A DNA stretch of 64,000 nucleotides from Candidatus Rhodoferax mariagerensis (lineage in GTDB: Bacteria > Pseudomonadota > Gammaproteobacteria > Burkholderiales > Burkholderiaceae_C): the NCBI GenBank assembly GCA_016719055.1, contig JADKAW010000050.1:42670-106669 (forward strand), given 5' to 3'. Positions 18,705 to 27,944 of this stretch are shown here, piece after piece (position 1 is the stretch's first letter; every line of letters starts with the position of its first letter). The notes below the pieces were generated by a model, which saw only the letters and a program-made list of their open reading frames with translations, searched no databases and had not been told where the DNA came from. A program made the position numbers and the translations under genes.

Positions 18705-18792
18705 ACAGCAATAAGCCTACACTGTGACAGGGCTTTTTGCACGGGAGCCACTTCGCCTCGCGCTTGACGGCGCTCAATACAGGAGCCAACAC

Positions 18793-21700
18793 ATGGCCAG
18801 AAAAGCAGTGGCCAAGGCCATCCCAACAGCGGTGACAACTTCTGCGACAGCACCATTGCCTCTGGCAGCCCCACAGCCCCCTTTGACAGCCGCGCCCGGC
18901 AACTTTCCCATCGTCGGGATCGGCGCATCGGCGGGTGGTTTGGCGGCTTTTGAGGCGTTTTTCTCGGGCATGCCCGAGGGCGTGGAGCCCGGCATGGCCT
19001 TTGTGCTGGTGCAGCACCTGGCACCCGACCACAAAAGCCTGCTGGCCGAGCTGATTCGCCGCTACACCCGAATGCCGGTGTTTGAGGTGGAAGACAGCAT
19101 GGTGGTGGCGATCAACAGCATCTACATCATTGTGCCCAACCACGACCTGGCCCTGCTGGGCGGCAGTCTGCAACTGTTGGAGCCCAGCGCGCCACGCGGC
19201 CAGCGCTTGCCAATCGACTTCTTTTTCAGGTCGCTGGCCGATGACCAGCACGAACGGGCCATTGGCATCGTGCTCTCGGGCACCGGTAGCGACGGCACGC
19301 TGGGGGTGCGCGCCATCAAGGAAGTTGGCGGCATGGTCATGGCACAAACGCCAGAGTCCACCGAATTCGACGGTATGCCGCGCAGCGCCTTTCAAACCGG
19401 GGTGGTGGACTACCAGCTTGACGCCGACAAGATGGCCGCACAACTCATCACCTATGTGAAATACGCCTTTGGGCAACTGTCTGTGCGCACCGACAAGCCG
19501 GTGCAGATCAGCGAGAGTGCGCTGAAAAAGACCTTTGTGTTGCTGCGCACCCAGACCGGGCACGACTTTTCGCAATACAAGCCCAGCACCATCCACCGGC
19601 GCATTGAGCGGCGCATGTCGGTGCATCAGATCGCGCTGATCGATGACTACGTGCGTTTTTTGCAGCAAACCCCGGCCGAGGTGGATGCGCTGTTTCATGA
19701 CCTGCTGATTGGTGTGACGCAGTTTTTCCGCGACACCGAAGCTTTTGCTGCGCTGGAGGAGCTGGTGATTCCCAAGCTGTTTGCCGGCAAATCGGCCATC
19801 GGTGGCGTGGTGCGGATCTGGGTGGCGGGCTGCTCGACCGGCGAAGAGGCTTACTCGCTGGCCATTTTGCTGCAAGAGCACATGGAAGTCCTCAAGCAAA
19901 GCTACACCGTGCAGGTGTTTGCCACAGACATTGATGCCCGTGCCATCGCCACCGCGCGCGTCGGGCTGTACCCGTTGGGCATTGCGGCTGATGTGTCACC
20001 GCAGCGACTGGCGCGTTTTTTCACGCCCGAGCCTGATGGGCAGGGTTTTCGCATTCATAAAAGCATCCGCGACATGCTGGTGTTCTCGGAGCAGGATTTA
20101 GCCCGCGACCCGCCGTTTTCCAAGCTCGACCTGCTCACCTGCCGCAACCTGCTGATTTACCTCAACGCCGACCTGCAAAAGCGCTTGATGCCGCTGTTTC
20201 ACTATGCGCTCAATCCTCAGGGCGTGCTGTTTTTGGGCACCTCTGAGGGCATTGGTGACTTTCTGACGCTGTTTGCTACCCTGGACCGCAAGGCCAAGCT
20301 GTTTCAGCGCAAAGCGGCCGAACCAGCATCACCGCGTAGTTTGCCAAGCCGGTTTTTGCCACCGGTGTCGGCGCAGGACACCCCCTTGCAGCGTGCTGCT
20401 GGCAAAGACAGTTTTGCGGCCAAGCTGCCGCTGCGGGAGCTGACCGAGCAGACCATGCTGGCCGAGCTGGTGCCAGCGGGCGCACTGGTCAATGCTGTGG
20501 GCGACATCTTGTACCTGCACGGACGCACCGGCATGTATCTGGAACCCACTCCGGGCGAAACAGGGGTCAACAATGTCCTGAAAATGGCCCGTGAAGGCTT
20601 GCGCCCGGCGCTGGCCAACGCGCTGCACCGCTGTGCTGTCAGCCGCGAGACCGTGCGCACACCAGCCATCCGGGTTAAGACCAATGGTCACTTTACCCGC
20701 GTGAACCTTTGCGTGCGCCCGGTGGCGGCCGACGGCCAGACCAGTACTGACGGTGTCGCGCCCAGCGCGCCAGACGCCCGCCTATACCTGGTCATACTTG
20801 AAGAGTCGCCGGATGAAATGAGCGACACCGGGCCAACGCCAGTGCCTGCAAGCAGCGCCGAGGCCGCAGTCCCTCAGACCGCAGATGTCACCGCCCAAAT
20901 AACCGCCCTGCGCGACGAATTGCGTGCCAAGGACGAGTACCTGCAAAGCACCCACGAAGAGCTGGAAAGCTCCAACGAAGAGCTCAAGTCCAGCAACGAG
21001 GAAATGCAGTCGGTCAACGAAGAGTTGCAAAGCACCAACGAAGAGCTGGAAACCTCCAAGGAAGAGCTGCAGTCGGTCAATGAAGAGCTGTCAACCGTCA
21101 ACAACGAGCTGAGCCTGAAGGTGGAAGACCTGTCACGCCTGAACAACGACATGAACAACCTGCTGGCTGGCACCGGCATTGCCACAGTGTTTGTGGACCA
21201 CCAGCTGCGCATTCTGCGGTTCACGCCGGCGGCGTCGCAGATCATCAACCTGATTGCCGCCGACGTGGGCCGCCCGGTAGGCCACATCGTCTCCAATCTG
21301 GCGGGTTACGCCAGCCTAGTGCCCGACGTGCAGGCCGTGCTCGACACCCTGGTACCCAAAGGCCTGCAGGTGCAAACGCTGCTGGGGGCCTGGTTCACGC
21401 TGCGCATTCGCCCCTACCGCACGCTCGACAACGTGATTGAGGGCGCTGTCATTACCTTTACAGACATCACCGACCTTAAACGCATGGAAGCCGCCCTGGC
21501 GCAAGCCAACCACCTGGCGCGTCTGGCGGTGGTGGTGCGTGACGCCTTTGACGCCATCACGGTACAAGACATGGAGGGTCGCACTTTGGCCTGGAACCCG
21601 GGCGCCGAGCGCCTGTATGGCTGGACCGAAGCGCAGGCGCTGGCACTCAACGTGCTTGAGCGCATTCCACCGGCGCTGCGCGACGAGGCCCAGCAGCGCG

Positions 21701-21882
21701 TGCAGCAGCTCAGCCAGGCGCAGGTGTTGCAGCCCTATCTGACGCAGCGGCTGACCCGGGACGGTGTGCTGCTCGATGTGTCTTTGACGGCCACTGCGCT
21801 GGTCAATGAGTCTGGCAAGGTGTATGGCATTGCCACCACCGAGCGGGTGCGTGAACCAGTCACCTCTGAGTCGGGCACCTGA
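18793..21882 (+). CDS. CheB-CheR fusion with coiled coil and PAS domains
   Basis: A 1,029-residue protein. The methylesterase domain comes first (about 35-220; GASAGG, QHLAPDHKS and GTGSDGTLG give Ser, His and Asp). The CheR methyltransferase domain follows (about 235-505; STIHRRIERRM, AGCSTGEEAYS SAM site, ATDID, CRNLLIY). Then a long Glu/Ser/Asn-rich coiled coil (about 700-790; repeats of ELQS.NEEL) and two PAS domains (to about 1,020). There is no histidine kinase domain at the end, unlike many relatives. The ATG at 18793 has AGGAG 7 bases upstream; a start at 18724 is unlikely. It stands alone, without receptor genes. Confidence 0.9.
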   Translation: MARKAVAKAIPTAVTTSATAPLPLAAPQPPLTAAPGNFPIVGIGASAGGLAAFEAFFSGMPEGVEPGMAFVLVQHLAPDHKSLLAELIRRYTRMPVFEVEDSMVVAINSIYIIVPNHDLALLGGSLQLLEPSAPRGQRLPIDFFFRSLADDQHERAIGIVLSGTGSDGTLGVRAIKEVGGMVMAQTPESTEFDGMPRSAFQTGVVDYQLDADKMAAQLITYVKYAFGQLSVRTDKPVQISESALKKTFVLLRTQTGHDFSQYKPSTIHRRIERRMSVHQIALIDDYVRFLQQTPAEVDALFHDLLIGVTQFFRDTEAFAALEELVIPKLFAGKSAIGGVVRIWVAGCSTGEEAYSLAILLQEHMEVLKQSYTVQVFATDIDARAIATARVGLYPLGIAADVSPQRLARFFTPEPDGQGFRIHKSIRDMLVFSEQDLARDPPFSKLDLLTCRNLLIYLNADLQKRLMPLFHYALNPQGVLFLGTSEGIGDFLTLFATLDRKAKLFQRKAAEPASPRSLPSRFLPPVSAQDTPLQRAAGKDSFAAKLPLRELTEQTMLAELVPAGALVNAVGDILYLHGRTGMYLEPTPGETGVNNVLKMAREGLRPALANALHRCAVSRETVRTPAIRVKTNGHFTRVNLCVRPVAADGQTSTDGVAPSAPDARLYLVILEESPDEMSDTGPTPVPASSAEAAVPQTADVTAQITALRDELRAKDEYLQSTHEELESSNEELKSSNEEMQSVNEELQSTNEELETSKEELQSVNEELSTVNNELSLKVEDLSRLNNDMNNLLAGTGIATVFVDHQLRILRFTPAASQIINLIAADVGRPVGHIVSNLAGYASLVPDVQAVLDTLVPKGLQVQTLLGAWFTLRIRPYRTLDNVIEGAVITFTDITDLKRMEAALAQANHLARLAVVVRDAFDAITVQDMEGRTLAWNPGAERLYGWTEAQALALNVLERIPPALRDEAQQRVQQLSQAQVLQPYLTQRLTRDGVLLDVSLTATALVNESGKVYGIATTERVREPVTSESGT

Positions 21883-21886
21883 GCCG

Positions 21887-21902
21887 GACGGGTTCGCCCG
21901 TC
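21887..21902 (+). terminator. Stable UUCG hairpin after the CheB-CheR gene
   Basis: GACGGG-TTCG-CCCGTC, a six-base-pair stem capped by a UUCG tetraloop, begins five bases after the stop codon. No T run follows, so it is a weak terminator or an mRNA-end stabiliser. Confidence 0.4.
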
Positions 21903-22042
21903 ACTTTGGCGCTCATTCTGTCTGAGCTGTGTGCGCAGGCGTACAGACCTGCGCCCTCCAGCAACCAACAATGGGGATTCGCCCGTGACTGCGGTCCGCC
22001 GCAGCTCGATTTGATTCCCCTTGTTGATCTGGAGAAATTTCC

Positions 22043-22261
22043 ATGAAACTGAACACTCGTTCCTTTGCCGCCCTGTCGGCTGTGTTGTTGGTCTCGGCCC
22101 TGAGTCTGGGTGGTTGTGCTGGCATGACCCAGCAGGAAAAAAGCACTGCAACCGGTGCTGTCATCGGGGGCGTGGTGGGTAACGTGCTGTGCGGCGGCCT
22201 GGCCTGCACCGGCGCCGGTGCCGCTGTTGGTGGCGTGATTGGCCACGAAGTTGCCAAGTAG
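22043..22261 (+). CDS. Small glycine-zipper lipoprotein
   Basis: A 72-residue protein with a signal peptide and lipobox (LGGCAG), then a glycine-zipper segment (TGAVIGGVVGNVLCGG and GAGAAVGGVIGHEVAK). Such proteins insert in or bind the outer membrane and are often stress-induced. GGAG lies upstream of the ATG. It is close to and co-oriented with the next glycine-zipper gene. Confidence 0.8.
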   Translation: MKLNTRSFAALSAVLLVSALSLGGCAGMTQQEKSTATGAVIGGVVGNVLCGGLACTGAGAAVGGVIGHEVAK

Positions 22262-22268
22262 CCCGGCC

Positions 22269-23354
22269 ATGACCATTGCCCAAAAATTGCGGGCCGCAGC
22301 GGCCGCTGCGATCGTTTTTCTGCCGCTGGCCATGGCATCTGGTTACGCCCAAGCTCAGACCCAGTCGTCCGCCCGCGAGCAGATGGTGCCAAGAATTGAG
22401 GGCTTTAACGTTGATGAGGTTCGCCGCCTGATCCCCGGGACCGAGCTCAACTTTGAAATCTTTGGCACACCTGGCGGATGGGTCACGCTGCACATTGAGG
22501 GTGCCCAGCGCAACCTGACACTGACCGAAACCGAGACTGGGCAATACGAAGGCACTTACACCATCAACAGTCGCGACAAGATTGCGGCGCGCAGCCCGGT
22601 CACCGCAAACTTGCGCGTTGGCAACCAGGTGGAAACCCTGGTGTTGAATGAATCGCTGCAAATCGGCGTGGGCTACCACGGCGCCAAGATGGCACCGGGG
22701 CCACAGCCCAAAATTGACCATTTCAATGTGGACCCCGCGGCCGACCTCAAAGGGGGTGAAGATCTGTATTTTTCGGTGTTTGGCACACCCGGTGGTCAGG
22801 TCGACCTGGCCATTCAGGGTGTCAGAGGCAAGGTGCTGATGCCTGAGGTGAAAAGTGGTGAGTACGCCACAACCTACACCATTCGCAGCCGTGACCGCAT
22901 CGTGCGCAGCAGCCCGGTCATTGCCACGATGCGCCTGGGTGAGCGCGTGACCACGGCCACCTTGGGCAAAGCGCTGCAAGACGGCAATGCGCCAGCGCCG
23001 TTGAACGTCACCCGCATCTGCAACAACTGCGGCTTGGTCGAGTCGGTCAATCCGGTGCAGGTCAAGGGTGAAGGGGGATACCTTGGCGCGATTGGCGGCG
23101 GTGTGGTCGGGGCCATTCTGGGCAACCAGGTGGGCCAGGGCAATGGCCGCACAGCGGCGCAAATTGCCGGAGCCTTGGGCGGTGCCTATGCCGGACGCGC
23201 CCTGGAAGGCAAATCGCGCGCCTCCAGCCACTATGAGGTGGTGGTACGCCTGCAAAACGGCTCAGCCCAAACGGTGAGTTTTGCCACCGAGCCTGGCTTC
23301 AAGGTGGGCGACAAGGTCAAGATCAGCGACGGCGTGATTGCGCGCAACCCCTGA
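22269..23354 (+). CDS. Exported glycine-zipper (17-kDa antigen/SlyB-like) protein with duplicated N-terminal domain
   Basis: A 361-residue protein with a signal peptide ending GYAQA. Two consecutive similar domains of about 95 residues follow. Both contain FNVD, a VFGTPGG or IFGTPGG turn, TYTI.SRD(K/R)I and SPV.A..R(V/L)G, so the region is a tandem duplication. Then come an ICNNCG pair of cysteines, a glycine-zipper segment (GAIGGGVVGAILGNQVGQG), and a C-terminal SH3-like tail (YEVVVRLQNG..QTVSF). Outer-membrane integrity is the usual suggestion for the C-terminal part; the duplicated domain is unrecognised. The ATG at 22269 gives a normal signal peptide. Confidence 0.75.
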   Translation: MTIAQKLRAAAAAAIVFLPLAMASGYAQAQTQSSAREQMVPRIEGFNVDEVRRLIPGTELNFEIFGTPGGWVTLHIEGAQRNLTLTETETGQYEGTYTINSRDKIAARSPVTANLRVGNQVETLVLNESLQIGVGYHGAKMAPGPQPKIDHFNVDPAADLKGGEDLYFSVFGTPGGQVDLAIQGVRGKVLMPEVKSGEYATTYTIRSRDRIVRSSPVIATMRLGERVTTATLGKALQDGNAPAPLNVTRICNNCGLVESVNPVQVKGEGGYLGAIGGGVVGAILGNQVGQGNGRTAAQIAGALGGAYAGRALEGKSRASSHYEVVVRLQNGSAQTVSFATEPGFKVGDKVKISDGVIARNP

Positions 23355-23376
23355 CTCGCCAGTGTGCCGATTGACC

Positions 23377-24285
23377 ATGCGCCATCGTTTGGCTTCTACT
23401 GTGGCAGGCGGCTGGCGCTGCCTGACGGCGCTGGCTGCGGCCCTGCAGTTGGGGTCCGGGTTGGCGCAGCCTGGGTCAGAGTCAGCGGCAGCGCTCATCG
23501 ACCAACACACGCTGTTGGCAGGGCAGCTTCAGCACAACGCGTTCCATCAACCGCTGGTACTGCTGTCCAGCGAGACGCAGCATGGGTCCAGAGGCGACAT
23601 TTATGCGCTGATGTCTTTCCCTTTTGAAACGGTAAGCACTGCGCTAAAAAATCCTGGCAAGTGGTGTGACGTGATGATCTTGCACATCAACACCAAATAC
23701 TGCCACGCCGCCCGGGGCGCGACAGGCATGGTTTTGAGCGTGAACATCGGCACCAAGACACCCCAGGAACTGGCGCAGGCTGCGCGCGTGAGGTTCAACT
23801 TTCAGGTCAGAGAAGAAACCCCGCAGTACTTTGACGTGCTGCTGGACGCTAAAGACGGCCCGCTGGGCACCAGTGACTACCGCATTCGCCTGGAAGCTGT
23901 GTCGCTGCCACCCAGCCAAACATTTTTGCACCTGACCTATTCGTATTCGACCAACTTTGCCGCACGACTGGCCATGCAGGCTTACCTGGTGACCGCTGGT
24001 GCCGACAAGGTGGGTTTTACCGTGGTGGACCAAGCAGGCGGCGGGCAGCCCGAGCTGATTGATGGCATACGCGGGCTGGTGGAACGCAACACCATGCGTT
24101 ACTACCTGGCGATTGACAGTTTTATGCAATCGGTGCAGTCAGTGTCGGCAGCGCAACTTGAGCAGCGCCTGCAGACCTGGTTCTCCGCTGTTGAGAAGTA
24201 CCCACGCCAGCTGCACGAAATGGACCGCCCAGCCTATCTTGAGATGAAGCACGCCGAAGTGTTGCGGCAACAAACGGCGCGTTGA
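23377..24285 (+). CDS. Exported protein of unknown function
   Basis: About 302 residues with a signal-like N-terminus (ALAAALQLGSGLAQ). I do not recognise a named family. The pattern of SFPFETVSTAL, WCDVMILHINTKYC and later FLHLTYSYST resembles a START/SRPBCC-like lipid-binding fold, but this is a guess. The ATG at 23377 is preferred to an upstream TTG at 23338 inside the preceding gene. It lies tightly between the glycine-zipper gene and yihY, so a shared envelope operon is likely. Confidence 0.6.
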   Translation: MRHRLASTVAGGWRCLTALAAALQLGSGLAQPGSESAAALIDQHTLLAGQLQHNAFHQPLVLLSSETQHGSRGDIYALMSFPFETVSTALKNPGKWCDVMILHINTKYCHAARGATGMVLSVNIGTKTPQELAQAARVRFNFQVREETPQYFDVLLDAKDGPLGTSDYRIRLEAVSLPPSQTFLHLTYSYSTNFAARLAMQAYLVTAGADKVGFTVVDQAGGGQPELIDGIRGLVERNTMRYYLAIDSFMQSVQSVSAAQLEQRLQTWFSAVEKYPRQLHEMDRPAYLEMKHAEVLRQQTAR

Positions 24286-24292
24286 CCCCGCC

Positions 24293-25180
24293 ATGCCGCC
24301 AGATGCGCGACTCTACGGGCAGTTGCTCAAGCAGGTGGCCAACTCCTGGCTCGACGACTATGTGCCCAGCATGGGGGCGGCCTTGGCGTTTTACACCCTG
24401 TTTTCTTTGGCACCGCTGCTGCTGATTGTGGTGTCTGTGGCCGGGCTGGTGTTTGGCGAAGATGCCGCCCGCGGTGAGATTCAGGTCCAGTTGCAGGCAC
24501 TGATGGGCGTGCGCGGTGCCAGCGCGGTGCAAGACTTGCTGACCAGCGTGGACAAGCCAGCGCAGGGCGTGGCAGCAACCGTGCTCGGGGTAGCGTTGCT
24601 GCTGGTGGGTGCCACCACCGTGTTTGGCGAGTTGCAGGATTCACTCGACCGGATCTGGCGCGCGCCTGCGCAGGGTCAGACGACGGGGTGGCTGGGCCTG
24701 GTGCGCGCCCGGTTGCTGTCTTTCGGGATGATTCTGGCCATCGGATTTTTGCTGACGGTGTCTTTGGTGTTGAGCGCTGCACTGGCCATGATGGGGCGCT
24801 GGTGGAGCCCGGTGTTTGAGGGCTGGTACCTGGTGACCGCCACCGCAAGCGCGATGGGGGGGTTTGTGCTGAACGCTGCCATGTTTGCACTGATCTACAA
24901 GGTGATGCCGCGCGTTCATGTGGCGTGGCGCGATGTCTGGACCGGTGCGTTGTTTACCGCACTGCTGTTTGGCCTGGGCAAGTCGCTGATTGGTGCCTGG
25001 ATTGGCAGCAGTGGCCTGGTCACTGGCTTTGGTGCTGCCGGGTCGCTGGTGGTGGTGTTGCTGTGGGTGTATTACTCGGCCCAGGTTTTTTTGATGGGCG
25101 CTGAGTTCACCTGGGTTTACGCCAATACCTTGGGCTCCAGAAAGGCGCAGCACGTCGAGGTGGACGCACTGGCCTTGTGA
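24293..25180 (+). CDS. YihY/BrkB-family integral membrane protein
   Basis: A 295-residue protein with about six hydrophobic segments and the family signatures MGAALAFYTLFSLAPLLL near residue 25 and GASLV/GAAGSLVVVLLWVYYSAQVFLMGAEFT near residue 245. The family (formerly mis-annotated ribonuclease BN) includes proteins tied to virulence and possibly lipid transport; the substrate is unproven. It follows the preceding exported-protein gene by 7 bases. Confidence 0.85.
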   Translation: MPPDARLYGQLLKQVANSWLDDYVPSMGAALAFYTLFSLAPLLLIVVSVAGLVFGEDAARGEIQVQLQALMGVRGASAVQDLLTSVDKPAQGVAATVLGVALLLVGATTVFGELQDSLDRIWRAPAQGQTTGWLGLVRARLLSFGMILAIGFLLTVSLVLSAALAMMGRWWSPVFEGWYLVTATASAMGGFVLNAAMFALIYKVMPRVHVAWRDVWTGALFTALLFGLGKSLIGAWIGSSGLVTGFGAAGSLVVVLLWVYYSAQVFLMGAEFTWVYANTLGSRKAQHVEVDALAL

Positions 25181-25186
25181 CCCTGC

Positions 25187-25474
25187 TTATTTCACCTGGG
25201 ATTTGAAGTAGCTGAAAGAATGGGTGAAGGCGTCACGGATTTTCTCCATCTCAGCCACCATCGACTCCCAGGTGGTTTCACCCGCCGTCTTTAGTTCTTC
25301 AAGCTTGGTGATGGCCAGTTGCGACTGAGCATGCAGTTTGGTCATTTCTTGCCTGTACTTTTCGCGCACATCTTCCCGGGCCTCTTTAGCACGCAGTTCA
25401 GCCTTGCCCATCTGCTGATTCAGCTCGTCGAGCTGAAGCTTCATTTTGGCGACATAGATGTCTCTGTTTGACAT
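25187..25474 (-). CDS. Small coiled-coil protein
   Basis: A 95-residue, highly charged, almost wholly helical protein (MSNRDIYVAKMKLQLDELN at the start). The ATG at 25474 has AGGAG upstream; the longer frame to 25639 is non-coding leader. I recall similar proteins near CsbD and OmpA-type stress genes in related bacteria, but no function is known. It converges on yihY with a 6-base gap. Confidence 0.65.
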   Translation of the reverse strand: MSNRDIYVAKMKLQLDELNQQMGKAELRAKEAREDVREKYRQEMTKLHAQSQLAITKLEELKTAGETTWESMVAEMEKIRDAFTHSFSYFKSQVK

Positions 25475-25728
25475 GGTGATAACTCCTGTTTCGAAAAACT
25501 TAGGGCCGATATTGGCGGCGAGCGTCAGACACCCGCTGCATGGTTTTCGACATGCCTGCTGACGGTAACTCTGGTCTGAAATTTGGTCTGTACGCTTGCG
25601 CACACATCTAAAAATGGTGGTATTTGGATGCAAACGCACAGACCCGGGCGGGGCCCCTGCTCAAGCTTGCCAGAGAGTCCCCAAAAGGCTCTTGTTTGCA
25701 ATCATTTCATTCACTTCAAGGAAAAACC

Positions 25729-25785
25729 ATGAACAAAGACCAGATCAAAGTAAAAGTCAAAGACGTCGCCGGTAGGGACGCTGGT
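25729..25785 (+). pseudogene. Remnant of a CsbD-family stress gene (first ~16 codons only)
   Basis: After an AAGGA ribosome site, the ATG at 25729 begins MNKDQIKVKVKDVAGR, matching the conserved start of CsbD-family stress proteins. Similarity then stops. The frame continues to 26025 only as an arginine-rich antisense reading of the OmpA-type gene. A deletion that joined the first codons of csbD to the 3' end of the converging gene explains this. Confidence 0.6.
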
Positions 25786-25795
25786 GCGCCCCGGA

Positions 25796-26728
25796 TCAGC
25801 GAGCCATCAGGTTGCCACCATCGTCAGACAGCACAATTTCGACGCGGCGGTTCAGCTGCCGGTTTTCGGCGGTGTCGTTGGCAGCCACCGGATACGACTC
25901 GCCAAAACCCCGAACGGCGACCCGGTTGCGCCCAACACCCATCTCCTCCAGGGCTGTTTGCACCGCCCCAGCGCGGCGGTCAGACAGGTCCTGGTTGTGC
26001 GCGGTGGTGCCGGTGCTGTCGGTAAAGCCTTCAATCAACACTTTGCGTTGCGGATTGAGTTCCAGAACCTTGGCCAGCTTTTGTACCGTCGCGACACCGT
26101 TACTGGTCAGGCGCGAAAGATCTGTGCCAAACAACACATCACCCAGGGTGATCACCATGCCGCGTTCGGTCTTTTTGGCCGCCAGGTCTGCAAGCTGAGC
26201 CTCCAGCAGGGCATTTCGCGCTTGAGCATCTTGCGCCGTGCGCTGGGCATTGGCGGCATCAACTTGCGCAACCTGGGTTTGCTGCATGGCGCGGGCAGCA
26301 TCGTTTTGAGCCAACAGGGCCGATTGTCTGGCCTGGTCTGCCTTGATCTTGGCGGCATTGGCCTCGTTGGTGCGCTGGTCAATGAGCATCTGGTTGCGCA
26401 CCTTGCCGGCGTTCGCCACATCTGCTTCGGCCATCTTTCGCTTGGTGACTTCTTGCGTCAGGGCGATTTTTTGCCGTGCCAGGTAAGCCAGTTTGTCAAT
26501 GGCTTCATCGCTGCCCCGGTCGTTGGCCATCGCGTCAACTTGTGCCATGGCGTCAGTGGCTTGTTTCATCTCAAGGGGGGCATGTGTCGCAACATTGGGG
26601 TTGTTTTGTGCGACCCGGTACTCGCTGTGAATCTCGTTGAGCAACGTGGTCGTTTTCGGCGCGGAGCCGCAGGCAGCAAGCAACACGGCGATGGCCAGGC
26701 AAGAAGGGGTAAGGTATTTGTTTTTCAT
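25796..26728 (-). CDS. OmpA-family peptidoglycan-associated lipoprotein
   Basis: A 310-residue protein with a lipobox (LLAACGS), a long Ala/Gln-rich helical region (about 60-195), and an OmpA C-terminal domain (about 200-300). The last shows GDVLFGTDLSRL, IEGFTDSTGT and LSDRRAGAV, with NRRVEIVLS at the end. It should tether the envelope to peptidoglycan. It is 28 bases downstream of, and co-directional with, the DUF4398 gene, a common pairing. Confidence 0.88.
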   Translation of the reverse strand: MKNKYLTPSCLAIAVLLAACGSAPKTTTLLNEIHSEYRVAQNNPNVATHAPLEMKQATDAMAQVDAMANDRGSDEAIDKLAYLARQKIALTQEVTKRKMAEADVANAGKVRNQMLIDQRTNEANAAKIKADQARQSALLAQNDAARAMQQTQVAQVDAANAQRTAQDAQARNALLEAQLADLAAKKTERGMVITLGDVLFGTDLSRLTSNGVATVQKLAKVLELNPQRKVLIEGFTDSTGTTAHNQDLSDRRAGAVQTALEEMGVGRNRVAVRGFGESYPVAANDTAENRQLNRRVEIVLSDDGGNLMAR

Positions 26729-26755
26729 GATCGAATCTTGTAGGGATGGGTTGAA

Positions 26756-27133
26756 TTACAGATTGCGCTCTAACTCTTCGCGCAGCACGCGAATGTCGTC
26801 TTGCAGCGCATCGGCAGCTGCCTGGGCTTTGGCCGAATCAGCTTTGCCCTGTGCGAGCTTGGCGTCAACCTGCGCCTGGCTGGCCATGTCGCGTGCCAGT
26901 TTGTAATCTTTGGCCACCATGGCCTTGTTGGCGAGTGCGAGTTTTTCACGTGCGGCGGTCATCTCAACCGGTGCAAACTGCGCACCACCGGCGCCTGCGG
27001 CGTTGTCAACCGCTGCTTTGGATACGGCCACATCGGCCGTGGCCGGGGTTTTTAAACTGGTGCAACCCACCGCAAAAATGGCAGCAGAGCCGCAAAAGAC
27101 TGCAAACCAGCGTCTTGAATTATTTGTCATCAT
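26756..27133 (-). CDS. DUF4398-domain lipoprotein
   Basis: About 125 residues. The signal peptide has lipobox FAVGC, and a DUF4398 helical-hairpin domain follows (FAPVEMTAAREKLALANKAM...DYKLARDMASQAQ). DUF4398 proteins commonly precede OmpA-type lipoproteins, as here; the role is unknown but presumably periplasmic. AGGAG at 27138-27142 serves ATG 27133 or, with better spacing, ATG 27130. The longer ORF start at 27181 is rejected. Confidence 0.8.
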   Translation of the reverse strand: MMTNNSRRWFAVFCGSAAIFAVGCTSLKTPATADVAVSKAAVDNAAGAGGAQFAPVEMTAAREKLALANKAMVAKDYKLARDMASQAQVDAKLAQGKADSAKAQAAADALQDDIRVLREELERNL

Positions 27134-27253
27134 GTCACTCCTGTAACTGTTCATCAAGAGCAGAATCACGCTTGATGTCATCAGTTATAGGCGCGAACTT
27201 TTTCAAGGTCTGTTCGCTGGAACACGCTGCCCCAGGCATCGTGGGCAATAGCG

Positions 27254-27649
27254 TCAGTTGGCCGGAACGATGGTGATGCTGCTGCGCAGAATCCCGCCAC
27301 TGCCGACACTGCCTTCGAGGTTGCCCTCGTTGCCCATGCGCGTGATGCAGTCGTTACGGTCTTCGCCCTGGTAGGCATTACAGCGCTTCAAGGCGTTTTG
27401 CTGGTACGAGTCACCCTGGTCGGTGAAGCCTCCGTGCAGGGCCTCAGCCAGAGCGTTGCGGGCTTCAAGGCGGCAGCTGGCCAGGTCTTGCTGAGAGCTG
27501 CCGCTGTCGCACACGGCCATTTCTTGCCGGTAACGCGCTTTGGCATCAGCTGCCAGGCTGGCATTTGCCGCCAGAGCAGCGGCTGGCAACAGCAGACACA
27601 GTGTTGCGGTCAGGGCAAGGTGCCGAATCAATCGTGGGGAAATGGTCAT
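27254..27649 (-). CDS. Small exported protein of unknown function
   Basis: 131 residues with a Sec signal peptide (LCLLLPAAALAANA). The mature protein has four cysteines (AVCDS, ASCRLE, KRCNAY, NDCITR), probably forming two disulfides in the periplasm. I do not recognise the family. The ATG at 27649 is chosen for the signal peptide and for GGAG 8 bases upstream. It stands alone on the minus strand below the terminator at 27724. Confidence 0.65.
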   Translation of the reverse strand: MTISPRLIRHLALTATLCLLLPAAALAANASLAADAKARYRQEMAVCDSGSSQQDLASCRLEARNALAEALHGGFTDQGDSYQQNALKRCNAYQGEDRNDCITRMGNEGNLEGSVGSGGILRSSITIVPAN

Positions 27650-27723
27650 GAGGTACTCCGGTGGATGGAACACCCACTCTGGACTTGCCAAACCCCAACG
27701 TCTGTGCGAGATCACACACAGGC

Positions 27724-27749
27724 AAAAAAAAGCGACCCTAAGGTCGCTT
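27724..27749 (-). terminator. Rho-independent terminator downstream of the sensor kinase
   Basis: On the minus strand AAGCGACC-TTAG-GGTCGCTT runs into a T tract (A run 27724-27731 on plus). It lies about 195 bases after the kinase stop codon and 75 bases before the 27649 start, so it insulates the two. The remaining gap to 27944 is AT-rich and shows no gene. Confidence 0.8.
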
Positions 27750-27944
27750 ATAAAGGCCCCCCGAAGGGAGCCGTCGTTGGAAACTCATTGATCAACAACT
27801 TTCGTTTTGACCCCATCCAATATTTTTTGCTTCAAGGCTGTGACAGCAGCTGGATGAACTTTAGCGGGCTGGTTCTTTTTTGGGTATCCCCCATTTGGGG
27901 GATATTTGGGCTTTTTTTGAAAAAAATTTCAAAAATTTACGGCG

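Noticed and set aside
18604..19899. 431-codon minus-strand ORF
   Set aside because: Antisense to the CheB-CheR gene; low-complexity His/Gln/Gly composition and no domain.
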